From: a virus
Reading direction: 5' to 3' (one strand)
Length of the DNA: 23,987 nucleotides
Virus record (IMG/VR): IMGVR_UViG_3300031565_000372
Location: 1-23,987 of that record
Shown here: positions 1 through 7,111 of the stretch, one piece after another
How positions within the stretch are numbered: position 1 is the first letter of the stretch
Layout of the letters: each line of letters opens with the position of its first letter
The notes under the pieces: generated by a model
What the model was told of the DNA's origin: nothing
Databases searched by the model: none
The model's input: the letters and a program-made list of their open reading frames with translations, nothing else
Made by a program: the position numbers and the translations under genes

Positions 1-452
1 AAGAAGCCTACACACAACCAAGTACTAACAATCCGCTTTCCCAGGCTATTGGCTGGACTCGGGCGCATTCGTTGCCAGAGTTAGCGGCTGGTGAGATGGG
101 CATGAAGTATGATGCTTATATTGACGGTTATGCTCGTAGTGAATATTACAGAGATGCGCCATACCTTCAGCGGGCTAGTTTTAAGGTATTAGGTCATCAT
201 ATCTGGTCGGAGAGTATTGGTCTTGGTTATGACACGATTGATATTGTTTGGCGGACGCAGAAAGATCAGTTGCATTTCATGCATGGGACTTGGATTGTAG
301 ACGGGTTCAGGCACATTATCTCAAGGAGGGGTTGGGTGACGATTTTGCACTGTCATCGTTTATATGCCAATGCTTCGGGCCAGAAGGTTGGTAAAACAAG
401 AACCACATATACTGGGGATATCAATCCCGAGGGTGGTATCGGTATTGTGTAA
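1..452 (+). CDS. C-terminal part of a putative baseplate hub (gp27/gpD-like) protein, cut by the window start
   Basis: The frame is open from the first bases of the window, so the true start lies upstream; the first in-window start-like codon is a TTG at 72 that sits inside the protein. About 149 residues are visible, ending in TAA at 450-452. The stretch HGTWIVDGFRHIISRRGW followed by VTILHCHR resembles the last beta-strands of phage hub proteins of the gp27 / late-control-D type, where the pattern is roughly Y.V..v.H.I..gGw.T.l.l.R. This is a resemblance judged by eye, not a search. A hub would fit, because the rest of the baseplate operon lies downstream on the same strand. A 2.7-kb block of minus-strand genes separates it from the tape-measure gene. 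The 8-base gap to the convergent gene holds no clear terminator. It could instead be another virion protein of the tail tip. Confidence 0.45.
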   Translation, partial: EAYTQPSTNNPLSQAIGWTRAHSLPELAAGEMGMKYDAYIDGYARSEYYRDAPYLQRASFKVLGHHIWSESIGLGYDTIDIVWRTQKDQLHFMHGTWIVDGFRHIISRRGWVTILHCHRLYANASGQKVGKTRTTYTGDINPEGGIGIV

Positions 453-460
453 TTTCGGGC

Positions 461-1102
461 TTAGTCTTCATAGCTATCGTAGGTGGCCCAGTCCATCACT
501 TCCCCGGTGACCATATCCAGTTTCAACTTGCTTTGGTGGTCGCAGGCGATGGCCTTGGTGTTGGGCGATCGGCTTTGTACTTTTCGCCAGAGTTCGATCA
601 GGCGGGTGTTCAGATTATTTTTCCAGGCGTTGTAGCGGGGCCGCTCTGACATTATATTGTTGATTTCGGGCCACTCTGCTCGGTGTTCGAGGGCTCGGGC
701 GATCTGCTCGTAGGATTCGTTGTAGGGTTGCATTGGATCGACGAAGAATTCGTCGACTTGAAGATCAGCCATCCAGTTTATGATTTCTTGTAGCATCCGA
801 TCTGATATTATTGGGATCGCTGGCGCGACGTTTATGTGGAGGCGGATTCCGGCCGCCTTGATTTTCTCTGCGGTTCGGTATCGGGCTTCGGTCTTGATGG
901 CTGCTGGCTCTAGCGCTTTCAGCAGGTCTGGGTCGAAGGGTGTGATGGTTAGGTGCACGCGCCCCTTGGGTAGCGTGGAGATTACGTCTAGGTCGCGGAG
1001 GACCAGTGGGCTTCTGGTGAAGATACCGACCTTGTTTAGCCCGCTTTTGGCTAGAATCTCTAGCGATTGCCTGGTCAGTTTTTCTTGGAAGATGGATTGA
1101 AA
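461..1102 (-). pseudogene. truncated radical-SAM, DNA-photolyase-like (SplB/Rv2578c type) remnant
   Basis: On the minus strand an open frame of about 213 codons runs from just after a TAA at 1103-1105 to the TAA at 461-463. Its residues match the C-terminal half of spore-photoproduct-lyase-like radical-SAM proteins: LTRQSLEILAKSGL, then IFTRSPLVLRDLDVI, VHLTITPFDPDLLKALEP, and AGIRLHINVAPAIPIISD. These are the family's typical strand and helix signatures in the right order. The N-terminal part, with the CxxxCxxC cysteines that hold the 4Fe-4S cluster, is missing. No such motif was found upstream on this strand. No ATG starts the frame; the only GTG, at 958, falls in the middle of the conserved fold. 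I therefore call it a remnant rather than a working enzyme. An alternative is a split protein whose other half lies outside the window. Confidence 0.6.
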
Positions 1103-1255
1103 TTATAAGTTTTGTTGTAGGTATTTATAGACATGTGTCCATTTGATATTTTGGGGGAAGTCTATCATCGTCAGGTCTTCACCCCAGTATTCTGAGTATA
1201 AGAACTGAATTTTTTCTGGGAGTCCTGATTTGGCGAGTATACGTGCTAGTTTTTT
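1103..1255 (-). other. candidate -1 frameshift site (A AAA AAC) and its 48-codon downstream extension
   Basis: Read on the minus strand, the last in-frame codons of the 78-residue gene are CAA AAA AAC TAG. The heptamer A AAA AAC (plus-strand 1249-1255) fits the X XXY YYZ rule for -1 slippage and abuts the stop. Slipping back one base gives CTA GCA CGT..., an open frame of 48 codons (LARILAKSGLPEKIQF..., WGEDLTMIDF...) ending in TAA at 1103-1105. This extension reads like a natural continuation of the upstream fold. I saw no convincing stem-loop just downstream, so a plain frameshift mutation or a homopolymer sequencing error is as likely as programmed recoding. Confidence 0.35.
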
Positions 1256-1482
1256 TGTTTTGGTCCTTTAACTAGTAGATATGGTCCGTACACTATTCCC
1301 TTGGAGGGTGATTTATGGCCTTGGCAGGAGCCTATTGTTGTATAACCAGCATTGTTGAGACCATAGATAATTTTTCTGAGGGTAGGCATGGGGTCTAGAT
1401 TACCGATTCTGATATCGAGCTCAGTGGGGGTTGTATCTAATGCTTCCAGGATTGCTTGCAATTGTTGGTCGAAATAATCCAT
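1246..1482 (-). CDS. small unrecognised protein with a GSCQGH motif, ending at a slippery A-run
   Basis: A 78-residue frame begins with ATG at 1482 and ends with TAG at 1246-1248. The core reads MPTLRKIIYGLNNAGYTTI then GSCQGHKS and YGPYLLVKG. It recalls small phage and bacterial proteins with a T.(A/G)SCxGH motif followed by a PY-hydrophobic strand; I do not know a function. The conserved-looking sequence does not stop at the TAG but appears to continue in the -1 frame (see 1103-1255). There is no clear Shine-Dalgarno sequence before the start. The gene lies in the minus-strand island between the hub-like gene and the tape measure. Whether the product is the 78-residue form, a roughly 126-residue frameshift product, or both cannot be decided here. 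Confidence 0.45.
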   Translation of the reverse strand: MDYFDQQLQAILEALDTTPTELDIRIGNLDPMPTLRKIIYGLNNAGYTTIGSCQGHKSPSKGIVYGPYLLVKGPKQKN

Positions 1483-1673
1483 ATCATATTTTTGAGGAAG
1501 TGATTGAGTAGTTATCTCATTGGTTATCTATAGATGCAGAGTGGTGTTGGGGCACCAAAGCTTGAACCAGCCATAATCGGCGGCGGTAGCTTGGGTGGTG
1601 GCGATGGTTGGGTTATTGTTCTGCATACTTTCAATCGGGCATAGTCAGAGTAACAGCATCTGCTGATACCAGA
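1483..1673. other. intergenic stretch with two overlapping short frames
   Basis: This 191-base gap separates two minus-strand genes. It holds a 36-codon plus frame at 1534-1644 (glycine-rich, with IIGGGSLGGGDGW) and a 32-codon minus frame at 1528-1626 (with ADYGWFKLWCPN). Neither has a clear ribosome-binding site, and they overlap almost completely, so at most one could be real. No terminator, promoter or RNA gene was recognised here. Confidence 0.2.
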
Positions 1674-2003
1674 TTATCCCAGGAATTGTAAGATTGCCGC
1701 GAGTGATCTTATTGCTCCAAATGACCCGCATGTGACACTAATAATGACTATGGCTATTCCATGACCAATTCTGCCTTTAGTCATAAGAATTACCCCACAA
1801 ACAAATGCGACAATACCAAGAGCGGGGAACAAAACAAGAGAAAAAGAAAGAAAACCGCAGACATACCCCGCCACAATAAGTCCGCCATGCTCCTTAATAA
1901 TGCCACACAATAATTCCAGAATGATTCCGGTCAGATCCGTTGTCCCGTTCTTTATGGGTGAACTAGTCTTGATTACCGGAGGTTGGATAGGTGGTACTGT
2001 CAT
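1674..2003 (-). CDS. small membrane protein, DUF4190-like
   Basis: The protein has about 109 residues if it starts at the ATG at 2003. That start follows GGTGAG at a good spacing and lies 5 bases after the upstream gene's stop. An ATG at 2015 is also in frame but has no such site. A proline-rich soluble N-terminus of about 25 residues is followed by a moderately hydrophobic segment and then two clear membrane segments (about residues 43-77 and 82-105). The order GFLSFSLVLFPALGIVAFVCGVI... then GRIGHGIAIVIIS resembles the short two-helix DUF4190-type membrane domains of bacteria. Its role is unknown. Its place directly after another membrane protein suggests the two are made together. A holin-like role is possible, but nothing specific supports it. 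Confidence 0.55.
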   Translation of the reverse strand: MTVPPIQPPVIKTSSPIKNGTTDLTGIILELLCGIIKEHGGLIVAGYVCGFLSFSLVLFPALGIVAFVCGVILMTKGRIGHGIAIVIISVTCGSFGAIRSLAAILQFLG

Positions 2004-2008
2004 TTTTC

Positions 2009-2521
2009 TCACCATCTGGTAATTGCCTTGGCCATTTGTTGGATGCGGTTATCGGGATTCTTTGAGAGTTTCTCAAGTTCCGCGGCCTGGTTATCACTCT
2101 CCGATAAGGTTGCCCGCAGTTCTGTAAAAGCGCTTTCCCATCTTCTCCATCTTCGACGTGTTTCCGAGGCTAGCATGTGAGTTTGACTAGTGTAATAGGC
2201 TGGAACGTCGACCCCTACTCGAACTCTCGAAACGACTTCCGGGACCCACGCTGCATCGATTCCTCCTGTCGCTTTGGCTACCTTGAGAAGATTTTCCTCT
2301 GCGATTGCAAAAGATTTTACAGATCTGGCGAGGGGATTACCGAAAATACCTCCTATCTGCGAGCCAAAGCACCATATCAATATGACTATAGTGGTGCTGG
2401 CAATCACGAGATCTCGCCCTGAGACACGAACTCTGCGCCGTCTCCGATACCTGTCTGGTAGCGTCGATTGGGACCTAGTTATTGGTGGCGGCTTAGGCGG
2501 TGGGGGTGGCGGTCGAATCAT
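2009..2521 (-). CDS. single-pass membrane protein with a polyproline/arginine-rich N-terminus
   Basis: The 170-residue protein starts with ATG at 2521. Residues 3-13 are nearly all proline, residues 24-36 are rich in arginine, and one membrane helix spans about residues 38-53 (LVIASTTIVILIWCFG). By the positive-inside rule the basic N-terminus would face the cytoplasm and the roughly 115-residue C-terminal part the outside. That outer part holds a predicted helical, charged stretch (ETRRRWRRWESAFTELRATL and on to the end). This topology is like an inner-membrane spanin, but the protein is longer than typical i-spanins and no partner o-spanin was seen. I therefore do not assign a function. The next gene starts 5 bases downstream, so the pair is probably co-translated. 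Confidence 0.6.
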   Translation of the reverse strand: MIRPPPPPPKPPPITRSQSTLPDRYRRRRRVRVSGRDLVIASTTIVILIWCFGSQIGGIFGNPLARSVKSFAIAEENLLKVAKATGGIDAAWVPEVVSRVRVGVDVPAYYTSQTHMLASETRRRWRRWESAFTELRATLSESDNQAAELEKLSKNPDNRIQQMAKAITRW

Positions 2522-2606
2522 TGTTTTTATTTCTTGCAGTATTTGAAGCCTTCCAGGTGAATAATATCATACCCTATCAAGCTTGCGTTCAGATAGTCTA
2601 GCCAAA

Positions 2607-3140
2607 TCATCGCTTCGCTAACTTATCGAGATTGGCCGACATCCGATCAAGTTGCCCGAAGCCCTTAACAGCACTATATGCCAGAACAATCTCACCGAGT
2701 CGCCCCAACAAGGTCATCCCGCCACTACCTGCCCCAGCATTCTTATTAGCTTGTACTACCGCCTGGCGTATGATTAATTGGTTATCGAAATCTTTTTTGT
2801 TGCCGATATATTGGCGCAATTGCGAGCGAGTGCGCCGCCAGACAGTATCAAACTGCTGTTCAGTCTTTTTGAGGGTTGTATCGTACTCCTTCCGAAGTCT
2901 GGTTATATCTGCCAGTCTACGTTGAGCAGCTACTTTCTTGTCTGGATCATCGAGGTCTACCTGTGCCTGAGTCAAACGCTTGTCCAACATGGCGTGACCT
3001 TTGGAGTTTAGGCCCCGTAGTTTTTCGATGCTGTCAAGTATTGATTCACAGCGATCTAGTGCCTCGAGCAGGTTGGATTCGAGTGCTCTGATACTTCGTA
3101 GGCTTCGGGCGCGGTCCAATTCAAATCTGGCATCAATCAT
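2607..3140 (-). CDS. unrecognised coiled-coil protein
   Basis: This 177-residue protein starts with ATG at 3140, behind a strong AGAAGGAGA ribosome-binding site 6 bases upstream. Residues 1-125 are almost wholly charged helix with heptad-like spacing (ESNLLEALDRCESILDSIEK; TRLRKEYDTTLKKTEQQFD). They are followed by a glycine-rich turn (AGAGSGGMTLLGRLGE) and a short mildly hydrophobic helix. There is no signal peptide. It is the first gene of the minus-strand group and is read away from the tape-measure gene, so its promoter must lie in 3141-3361. Its function is unknown; a structural or membrane-associated scaffold role would suit the shape. Confidence 0.6.
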   Translation of the reverse strand: MIDARFELDRARSLRSIRALESNLLEALDRCESILDSIEKLRGLNSKGHAMLDKRLTQAQVDLDDPDKKVAAQRRLADITRLRKEYDTTLKKTEQQFDTVWRRTRSQLRQYIGNKKDFDNQLIIRQAVVQANKNAGAGSGGMTLLGRLGEIVLAYSAVKGFGQLDRMSANLDKLAKR

Positions 3141-3361
3141 GGCGTTCTCCTTCTACCTTTTATAGCACAGGAACAAGCACAGCTCAATGTGGGTCATCCC
3201 TATTTTGGTGGGGTAATACACCCCACAATTCTCTAGCAGGTTGTAAGCTCTTCGCTACTGTGATCTTTCTTCGTGGGGTTAAAATGTTAGTATCTTGCTG
3301 CGGGTGCTCTTTCTAGATTTCAATTGAGTTGGGGTAAATATACTTATAGAGGACCCTCTCC
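3141..3361. promoter_or_regulatory. divergent control region between the minus-strand island and the tail operon
   Basis: Genes point away from both ends of this 221-base region, so it must contain start signals for both directions or lie within a longer plus transcript. A related word occurs three times on the plus strand: GTGGGGTAATA at 3208, GTGGGGTTAAAA at 3273 and GTTGGGGTAAATA at 3328. The AT-rich TAAATATACTTATAG just before the tape-measure ribosome site (AGAGGA at 3348) is the best place for a phage-sigma promoter. On the minus strand, GCTATAAAAGG lies just before the coiled-coil gene's ribosome site. No convincing host -35/-10 pair was identified. Confidence 0.35.
3208..3226. repeat. 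7-bp perfect inverted repeat in the divergent region
   Basis: GTGGGGT, five bases AATAC, then ACCCCAC form a perfect hairpin or a dyad operator. No T-run follows on either strand, so it does not look like an intrinsic terminator. Its left arm is one of the three related GTGGGGT words in the region. Confidence 0.4.
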
Positions 3362-6300
3362 ATGCCCGATGTGAATAGTTATTCTTTGAGTTTGCTTTTG
3401 GACCTACAAAGTACCGCTCCAGTGGTATTAGATGATGTATCTGACAGACTCAACAGGATAAACGACCAAATAGCCACGATAGCTGACAATTATAAGGATG
3501 CCTTGGGAGGAGCTGCCGAGAGTTTTGCCACGGCTACCGAGCAGATAGCCAATAGTATGGAGGAAGTCAATCAGACACTTAACCGCACACAACCAATTAT
3601 CGAAGAGTTCCGGGATATTCAGAAAGAGCGCATTGAGGACTTGCAGGAAGAGCTAGATCTTGTTCAGCAGATGCGGGATGTTGGACAGGAGGTGCTGAAG
3701 AATGTTCAGGTGCGTGCAGATGCTGAACAGCAGATAGCAGATGTTTTGCCCGGTCAAGTAGATGGTACTGGGAATATTGCAGATAATACAAATAGACTGG
3801 CAACTAATGCCCAGAAGGTTGCGGAGGGATTTAGGGATATTTTCTTCAGTATGAAGGCGATCAAGACTGCGTTTGCGGAGTTTATTGAGCTTGAGGATCA
3901 ATTCATAACTGCCAATTATCGTTTATATGGTGCCCAGGAAGAGATTGTGAGGCAGGTGAATGATATTTCTGATCAGTACGACCTATTGCGTGGTACCGCT
4001 CACGAAGCAATGAAGTCCTTGGCTATTTCTCTGCGTGTTCCAAAGGAGGAGTTGGCTAAATATGTGGCTCAAGTGAGTATGTTCCATAGGGCTACGGGGG
4101 CGTCCATAAGTCAAACTGGTGATTGGATTCGATCCATGACCCTTGCAGGATTTACCTCGAAAGATACTGAGCGATCATTGGGCCGTATGGTTAACATGAT
4201 GCGTATAGCGGGACTGACAACTGAGCAGATAAATAAAGCATTACAGCAACAAGCTGAGTGGACTGGGCTATTATCAGCGGCCTATGGTAAAGAAGGGGTA
4301 CAAGCCTTTAATGCTGGCTCAATGGCAATGGCTGCGTTGACTAGGGAGGTGCATGGCGACGCGGATGCTATGATGGCACTCTTTGAATCGATTGTGCGGG
4401 TACCATCTGCCTTGGTTTTTCTTAAAGATGCTTCAACTCTAACCGCGGATCAGTTAGCTGGGATGGATAGGGCTCAACAGGATGTGCTAAAGAGTGCTAG
4501 CGGTATGCTGAATTACTTTGCCGAGGTTGATGCTCGGACTCGGGGTTTAGATCCGGGTGTTGCCGAGGCGGTATTTGGGGGAATGGGGGTAGTGATTGGC
4601 ATGTCGGCGCAACAAATGGAGAGCCTAAATATTGCTCTCAAGGCGATGCGCGAGGAGATGGGTCTCACAGATCCAACAGCATTATTGGCACGCTTGAAGC
4701 CAATGATGGAGGAGTTCAATTATCAGAATGATCTGCTGGTAGAATTCAGCAAGTCCATGAACACGGTCAAGGCAGATTGGGAGAAAGCATTACGGCCTCT
4801 TTTCAATGCCTGGATCTCTTTGATGGTGGCATTAAAACCTGTCATGCAATTTATCATTGAGTTGGTTGGTGTTCTGGCCGATGTGCTTGCTTTCCTTATT
4901 AACACTCTGGCTGCAATCATCAATCCTATCGCTGCTTTCAAACGGCACTTAGAGGGTGTTAACGAGGCCGGCGAAAAGACGGTTGGTTTCTTCAAGCGGT
5001 TGGGTGCCGGAATTGCTAATTTTGTGCAGGCGCTACCTGGTCTTATTATTGGTATCGCTGCGCTGGTGGGATTGTATTTTGGGTTGCGGTTAGTTACTAA
5101 GTTGTTTAGTGATTGGGTGGGTTCGATGCGTCCTGCCAATTTGTTGGCCTTGGCCACAGCATTTCTGGCTATCGGGGCATCGGCGGTGATGGTGGCTACG
5201 GCTTTGGCCATTGTTGCGTCTTTGGGCTTAGAAGCTGCTTGGGCTTTGGTGATTTTGACGGCGGCGATGGCCGGTATGGCTGCGGTTATTGTTGTGTTGG
5301 GGAAGGCTGCGCGGGCAAATAGGTTAGTACTGAAGGAGTTGGCGGTTACGATGTTGGCTATTGGGGCTGCTGCAATAATGGTGGCTGGGGCCGTGTGGAT
5401 TGTTGCAGAAGCGATGAAGACTATAGCCGGTTTGGGCTGGGCAGCATTGGGGGCGGGGGTGGCTGTGGTGGGAATACTTGCTGCGATGACTGCTGTTTTG
5501 GCTACTCTAAGCTCGCTTGGTGCTCCCGTTGTTCCTATCATGCTGGCTGTTGGGGCGGCGTTTTTGATAATGGGGGCGGCTATTTGGCTGACTGCGAAGG
5601 CTTTTGAGGTGATTGTGGATTCGTTTGATAAGCTTGGTAAGTCAGCAATAGAGGTGGCTGAAAATGCTGGGGCTCTGGCTGCGGCGGTGGGTATTATTTC
5701 GTTGTCGCTTCTTGAGCTTACTGCTGTTGGATTGGTTACTGCATTGCCGTTGTTGGTTCTTGGCAATGCATTGCTCGTAGTGGGTGTTGCGGCGGTGATG
5801 ATTGCGGGTGCCTTTGAGACGGCTGTAAAAGCTATTAGGGCGTTTGCGGATATTAAAAATGTTAAAGATGCTGTGGCGGGATTGGAGGTGGCTATTGAGT
5901 CATTGATGCGCACGATGGCTGAGGTTTCTTATCGGTGGCGTTGGTATCTTCCGTTGATGGTGGCTGGTGCAGGTGTCCTTTTGGCTGTGGGTGCTGCTGC
6001 CTTTGTTGTTGCCAAGGCAATGGGTGTTATGGCCGATGCTCTTGAGAAGTTCGGTGATATGGATATGATTATTGACGCTCTAAAGGGTGTGGCGGTTGCT
6101 ATGGCTGGTCTGGCTGGTATTGCTCTTGTGATTTCTCCGGCTTTGGGGCCTATGATTCGGATGGGTGTGGCGATGATGGCGATCGGGGCAGGTGCTTGGT
6201 TAATGGCTGAAGCGATGAGTGCTAGTGCCAAGGCAATTAAAGAATTTGCAGAGGTATCTAAAGATGAGATATTGCAGGTTGGTCGGAATCTGGTGACATT

Positions 6301-7111
6301 TGGTAAAGTGCTAGCTGCTGCCGCCGCATCGATTCTTTCTGGCTCATTTTTAATGCTTCGGTCTGCCATAGCTCTTGGTGTGGCCTTGACTGCTCTGGGT
6401 GTTGCCCTGTGGATGGTGCCACTTGGCCGATTGAAGGAGATTGGTGCCGCTCTTGGCGCTCTCGGAGAGGGGCTTGAGGCTCTGTCCTCAAAGTCGATCT
6501 CGGATATCGCGCTTAGGGGCGATTCTTTTGGGGAGTTGGCAGTTACTATTGGTGGTGCGTTGGATGAGATTGAGGAGCAGGCGTTGAGGGCTGATGCTAT
6601 TGCTGATTCTTTTGTGCATATGAATGAGGCTATTGCTCGGGCTTTGGCTGGTCCTCCCGAGCCTGTTTATGGTGATGTGGCGAATGCTTTGCGGGATAAG
6701 ATGGATATGATTGAGGCGCAGGCCGCTCGGGCAGAAGCGATTTATGCTCCCATTGAGGGGATAGCAGAACAGGCAGAGCTCGCTTTGGCGATGAGTGGCG
6801 AACCGGCCGCGGAGGCTTTTGCGGAACCGGTTATTGGTGGTCTGGGCCCGGGGGCTGACGAGGATGTCATGGAGACTAGCAATTATATAAATCTGCGCAA
6901 GCAGACGATGTTGTTGGAGAAGATTGAGGCGGCAATGCCACCCGAGGCCATTGCTAACGCACTTGATAAGATTGTGGAGTTGCCTGGCAAGATTGGTGAT
7001 GCGATTGAGTATGCTATGGAGCATCCTTTAGCAGCGGCTGGGTATTATGCTACTGGTGGTATGGTTGGGTTATCTGCGGCTGCTACTCGACATGCTGGGG
7101 AGGATAACTGA
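3362..7111 (+). CDS. tail tape-measure protein
   Basis: The protein has 1,249 residues, with ATG at 3362 behind AGAGGA 8 bases upstream. It sets tail length by spanning the tail tube during assembly and is later released toward the host membrane. The N-terminal 480 residues are mostly helical and partly coiled coil (for example IQKERIEDLQEELDLVQQ near residue 90). From about residue 480 the protein becomes strongly hydrophobic. A run of alanine/glycine-rich segments repeats about every 67 residues to about residue 1020. A soluble C-terminal tail follows. The length, composition and place at the head of a baseplate operon are all typical of tape-measure proteins. It ends in TGA that overlaps the next ATG by one base. 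No peptidase or lysozyme domain was recognised. Confidence 0.9.
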   Translation: MPDVNSYSLSLLLDLQSTAPVVLDDVSDRLNRINDQIATIADNYKDALGGAAESFATATEQIANSMEEVNQTLNRTQPIIEEFRDIQKERIEDLQEELDLVQQMRDVGQEVLKNVQVRADAEQQIADVLPGQVDGTGNIADNTNRLATNAQKVAEGFRDIFFSMKAIKTAFAEFIELEDQFITANYRLYGAQEEIVRQVNDISDQYDLLRGTAHEAMKSLAISLRVPKEELAKYVAQVSMFHRATGASISQTGDWIRSMTLAGFTSKDTERSLGRMVNMMRIAGLTTEQINKALQQQAEWTGLLSAAYGKEGVQAFNAGSMAMAALTREVHGDADAMMALFESIVRVPSALVFLKDASTLTADQLAGMDRAQQDVLKSASGMLNYFAEVDARTRGLDPGVAEAVFGGMGVVIGMSAQQMESLNIALKAMREEMGLTDPTALLARLKPMMEEFNYQNDLLVEFSKSMNTVKADWEKALRPLFNAWISLMVALKPVMQFIIELVGVLADVLAFLINTLAAIINPIAAFKRHLEGVNEAGEKTVGFFKRLGAGIANFVQALPGLIIGIAALVGLYFGLRLVTKLFSDWVGSMRPANLLALATAFLAIGASAVMVATALAIVASLGLEAAWALVILTAAMAGMAAVIVVLGKAARANRLVLKELAVTMLAIGAAAIMVAGAVWIVAEAMKTIAGLGWAALGAGVAVVGILAAMTAVLATLSSLGAPVVPIMLAVGAAFLIMGAAIWLTAKAFEVIVDSFDKLGKSAIEVAENAGALAAAVGIISLSLLELTAVGLVTALPLLVLGNALLVVGVAAVMIAGAFETAVKAIRAFADIKNVKDAVAGLEVAIESLMRTMAEVSYRWRWYLPLMVAGAGVLLAVGAAAFVVAKAMGVMADALEKFGDMDMIIDALKGVAVAMAGLAGIALVISPALGPMIRMGVAMMAIGAGAWLMAEAMSASAKAIKEFAEVSKDEILQVGRNLVTFGKVLAAAAASILSGSFLMLRSAIALGVALTALGVALWMVPLGRLKEIGAALGALGEGLEALSSKSISDIALRGDSFGELAVTIGGALDEIEEQALRADAIADSFVHMNEAIARALAGPPEPVYGDVANALRDKMDMIEAQAARAEAIYAPIEGIAEQAELALAMSGEPAAEAFAEPVIGGLGPGADEDVMETSNYINLRKQTMLLEKIEAAMPPEAIANALDKIVELPGKIGDAIEYAMEHPLAAAGYYATGGMVGLSAAATRHAGEDN
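5152..6420 (+). repeat. seven degenerate ~67-residue repeats inside the tape-measure protein
   Basis: Related hydrophobic cores start near protein residues 597, 660, 726, 797, 863, 933 and 1003. Examples are MLAIGAAAIMVAGAVWIVAE, MLAVGAAFLIMGAAIWLTAK, LLVLGNALLVVGVAAVMIAG, LLAVGAAAFVVAKAM and MMAIGAGAWLMAEAM. The steps between them are 63-71 residues. The match is at protein level only; the DNA copies have diverged. Confidence 0.65.

Noticed and set aside
780-1100. 106-codon plus-strand frame
   Set aside because: It is antisense to the radical-SAM remnant, whose protein sequence is clearly family-like.
1055-1245. Two ILAKSGL stretches (radical-SAM remnant and frameshift extension) as a duplicated segment
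   Set aside because: Only seven residues match and the flanking codons do not align, so it is most likely coincidence.
2177-2546. Plus-strand frames including one with a GGGLGGGGGGR run
   Set aside because: They are the complement of the proline- and arginine-rich start of the minus-strand membrane protein.
4723-5913. 396-codon open frame on the minus strand
   Set aside because: It is antisense to the tape-measure repeats, is made almost only of A, T, I, S and P, and owes its openness to the G/T-biased, low-complexity plus strand.
6488-7024. 178-codon minus-strand frame
   Set aside because: It is antisense to the tape-measure C-terminus; no ribosome site or domain was seen.
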